In this document: in pieces, positions 12,675 to 14,502 of the stretch
Numbering within the stretch: position 1 is the stretch's first letter
Layout: each line of letters starts with the position of its first letter
Source of the DNA: Saprospiraceae bacterium
GTDB taxonomy: Bacteria; Bacteroidota; Bacteroidia; Chitinophagales; Saprospiraceae
Direction of reading: 5' to 3'
NCBI GenBank assembly: GCA_020436865.1
Contig: JAGQXA010000073.1
Span: 1 to 14,502 of the forward strand
Length of the DNA stretch: 14,502 nucleotides
Notes under the pieces: model-generated
What the model saw: only the letters and a program-made list of their open reading frames with translations
Told to the model about the DNA's origin: nothing
The model's database searches: none
Made by a program: the position numbers and the translations under genes

Positions 12675-14502
12675 GGAAGCCAAATTCGAGAATTTTATCG
12701 ATGAAATGATAGGGTTTGTACCCATTGATGGCGGCCTGGTGATAAATGCAGGTCGCCGGCGTCATGCCGGGCAAGGAATTGACCTCGATGATGATCGTTT
12801 CCACCTGCCCGCTATCGTACACCCGCACGAAGGCGTCGATCCGGGCATACCCTTGCACGTTCAGAACCCTCGCCGCCCGCTCGAAGGTCGCTTTGACCTC
12901 CTGCGCGATGTAGGCATAGTCGAAGGGGCCGGTGGCAAAACGGGCCGGCGTGATGTTCTGCCCTTCCCCGGCGAGAAACTTCTCCTCCAGGCTGAGCACT
13001 TCGCCGCTGGCCAGGGCCTCCGAAGGTTCGAAAACCTCATAACGCAATTTATCGCGCTCCTGGTGCGTCAACAGGCCTCCGGTGATCTCCAGGAAGTGGC
13101 GCGCGCCTTTGGCCGTCACGAGGGCTTCGAGCAGCGCCACCGGCTTGCAGGGAAATTCCTCCTTGGCGTCGAGCCGCAGCGTCTGGCGGTCTTCTGGCAG
13201 CGTTTCGTCCGGCTGCCGGAACAGCAGGTTGAAATAAGCGCGCAGTTGCCGGCGGTCGCGGATGACCTTGACAGCCGAACTGCAGCCGTCGTCGACCGGC
13301 TTGGCGACGAGCGGATAGCCGAATCGTTCCTCGATGCGCTCGAGCGTCGACACCGAGTGCTGGAAGTAATCTTCCTGGTAGACCAGCAGCTGGTCGGTCA
13401 CGCTGAAGCCGTGCTTTTTCAGGATCTGCAGGGTTTCGTACTTGTTGATCGTGATCGAAGAAGAGCGCGGGCCGCTGCCGTTGTACGGCAGACCCACCGC
13501 TTCGAGTTTTCGCTGCACTTCGCCGTCTTCGCCCGGCCGGCCGTGCAGGGCGATGAAAACCCCGTCGGCCAGCTCGGCCAGTTGTTCATAGCTCAGTTCG
13601 CGCGGTTCGAACACGACGTCTTCCGAAGCGTACTTCCCGGTGATGGGAGTTGCCAGTCGCTTGATCTCCTCGACGACCGGGTGCTTGCGGAAATGCAGGA
13701 TCTTGTCGCGAATGTCGTCGGCATTGTCCTTCAGCAACAGGTTGATGGGGATCTGGAATAGCCGATGCCCCTTTTCGTCGCCGAGTACAAACACCGGTAT
13801 GGGGTCGTACTTATCGGAACTGGCCAGTTTTTCGAAGATGTTGCGGCCGCTTTCGACCGAGATATGCCGCTCGTAGGAATAGCCGCCGAGCAGTACGGCG
13901 ATCTTCTTCTTTTGGCGTTCTTCGCGCCGCAGGGAGGCCAGTTGCCGGTCGAGTTTTTCCAGCAACGAGCGCTGCGCCGGCACGATCTCCGTATGGTGGG
14001 CGATGCGCTCCTGTAAGGACACACGCACGATAAAGCTCAGGAATTGCGAGGGGTTGAGTCCGATCTCCGCCGCCTGGTGGAAAAAGAACGAAGAGGGCAG
14101 CATGCCCGAGGTCGTATTGGGGTCGTTCAGAAAGATCTCCCCCTTTTCATTGATAAAGCCGTCGATGCGGGCGTAGGTGGCGAAGTCGAGGTATTCGAAC
14201 AGGCGCTCGCACTCGTGGCGGATCGCCTGGATCTGTTCGTCGGGCAGTTGGATCGGGGTCAGTTTGCGCGACAGGCCGGGCAGGTATTTCGAGCGGTAGT
14301 CGAACACCTCGCCGCCCTTCACGATCTCGGTTGGCGGAAGGGCAACGCTGCTGCCGTCTTCCTGCCGCAACACAATGCAGGAAAACTCCTTGCCCCGCAG
14401 GAAAGACTCCAGAATGACGGTCTGCTCACTCCAGAAGCTCTCCAGCACGGCTGTCCCTGCAAGGCCGTCCAGCCACTTCAGCAACTCTTCCGGATGGCGG
14501 AT
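12643..14502 (-). CDS. Tandem D-Ala-D-Ala ligase-like ATP-grasp protein (N-terminus outside window)
   Basis: The frame is open to the right edge with no internal stop; 619 residues are visible. Positions below count from the TTG codon at 14484. Module A, C-terminal half only (about 1-160): EIVKGGEVFDYRSKYL (53-68), ARIDGF (105-110), DPNTTSGM (121-128). Linker 160-190 is charged. Module B, complete (about 192-603): KIAVLLGGYSYERHISVESG (194-213) with Glu205, ALHGRPGEDGEVQ (312-324), LVAKPVDDGCSSAVKV (392-407), LSLEEKFLAGEG (497-508), ARIDAF (547-552) and IIIEVNSLPGMTP (564-576). Family role: Ddl joins two D-alanines for peptidoglycan precursors. Unusual: two modules in one chain; Phe503 where E. 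coli DdlB has Tyr216; module A has Asp121 and SGM where Ddl has Glu270 and PGM. It could be the true Ddl, a depsipeptide or other ligase, or a partly inactive homologue. It overlaps the PASTA gene downstream. Confidence 0.88.
   Translation of the reverse strand: MRHPEELLKWLDGLAGTAVLESFWSEQTVILESFLRGKEFSCIVLRQEDGSSVALPPTEIVKGGEVFDYRSKYLPGLSRKLTPIQLPDEQIQAIRHECERLFEYLDFATYARIDGFINEKGEIFLNDPNTTSGMLPSSFFFHQAAEIGLNPSQFLSFIVRVSLQERIAHHTEIVPAQRSLLEKLDRQLASLRREERQKKKIAVLLGGYSYERHISVESGRNIFEKLASSDKYDPIPVFVLGDEKGHRLFQIPINLLLKDNADDIRDKILHFRKHPVVEEIKRLATPITGKYASEDVVFEPRELSYEQLAELADGVFIALHGRPGEDGEVQRKLEAVGLPYNGSGPRSSSITINKYETLQILKKHGFSVTDQLLVYQEDYFQHSVSTLERIEERFGYPLVAKPVDDGCSSAVKVIRDRRQLRAYFNLLFRQPDETLPEDRQTLRLDAKEEFPCKPVALLEALVTAKGARHFLEITGGLLTHQERDKLRYEVFEPSEALASGEVLSLEEKFLAGEGQNITPARFATGPFDYAYIAQEVKATFERAARVLNVQGYARIDAFVRVYDSGQVETIIIEVNSLPGMTPATCIYHQAAINGYKPYHFIDKILEFGFHERKADPVVE

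Noticed and set aside
12673..13761. 362-codon plus-strand frame opposite the ligase-like gene
   Set aside because: Antisense to catalytic ATP-grasp motifs and without its own motifs.

Overview
The window looks like a chromosomal segment of a GC-rich member of Bacteroidota, probably of the Saprospirales/Lewinella type. This rests on a type A Por-secretion (T9SS) C-terminal sorting domain, a ResB/Ccs cytochrome c biogenesis protein, a PASTA protein beside a D-Ala-D-Ala ligase-like gene, a TAnnTTTG -7 box in front of dcd, A-rich leaders without clear Shine-Dalgarno sequences, and intergenic tracts built from degenerate 7-8 nt words. The taxonomic call is inference. No rRNA, tRNA, CRISPR array, phage gene or transposase was seen.

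Layout. 1-665 (-): 5' part of a ResB/Ccs1-like gene running off the left edge. 666-979: no gene. 980-1075: octamer-word tract touching the 3' end of an AraC-family regulator (1080-2042, -). Next come an Sfp-type phosphopantetheinyl transferase (2185-2823, -) and, divergently, a seven-blade WD40 protein (3020-3943, +). 3944-4140 is a composite word-repeat region holding an opposite-orientation copy of the octamer tract. dCTP deaminase (4172-4708, +) follows, then a heptamer-word hairpin (4728-4796), a 1079-aa AddA/RecB-like UvrD helicase (4805-8044, +) and a membrane-anchored SPOR-domain protein (8139-8741, +). A second heptamer-word hairpin (8747-8809) fills the gap to a convergent minus-strand series. 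Read 5' to 3', that series is a double D-Ala-D-Ala ligase-like protein (right edge to 12643), a PASTA membrane protein (12674-11805), a T9SS-sorted secreted protein (11708-9156) and a single-domain rhodanese (9116-8814).

How the genes fit together. The ligase-like gene overlaps the PASTA gene by 32 nt, so these two are probably co-translated; the theme is peptidoglycan precursor or wall sensing, and the SPOR protein across the convergent junction is also a likely wall binder. dcd and the helicase are codirectional DNA-metabolism genes (nucleotide supply, double-strand-end processing), separated by the word hairpin. The AraC, PPTase and WD40 genes form a block bracketed by two inverted copies of the octamer-word tract.

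Most interesting points: (1) word-built intergenic elements that keep strict 8-nt or 7-nt phase while the words vary, two of them folding into 4+4 heptamer hairpins of the same design but unrelated sequence; (2) a tandem ligase-like fusion in which each module departs from the catalytic consensus in a different place, including Phe at the position of E. coli DdlB Tyr216 in the second module; (3) a helicase whose C-terminal nuclease-like core appears to have lost its D-x-K residues and which ends in QMSLF, a beta-clamp-binding type motif.
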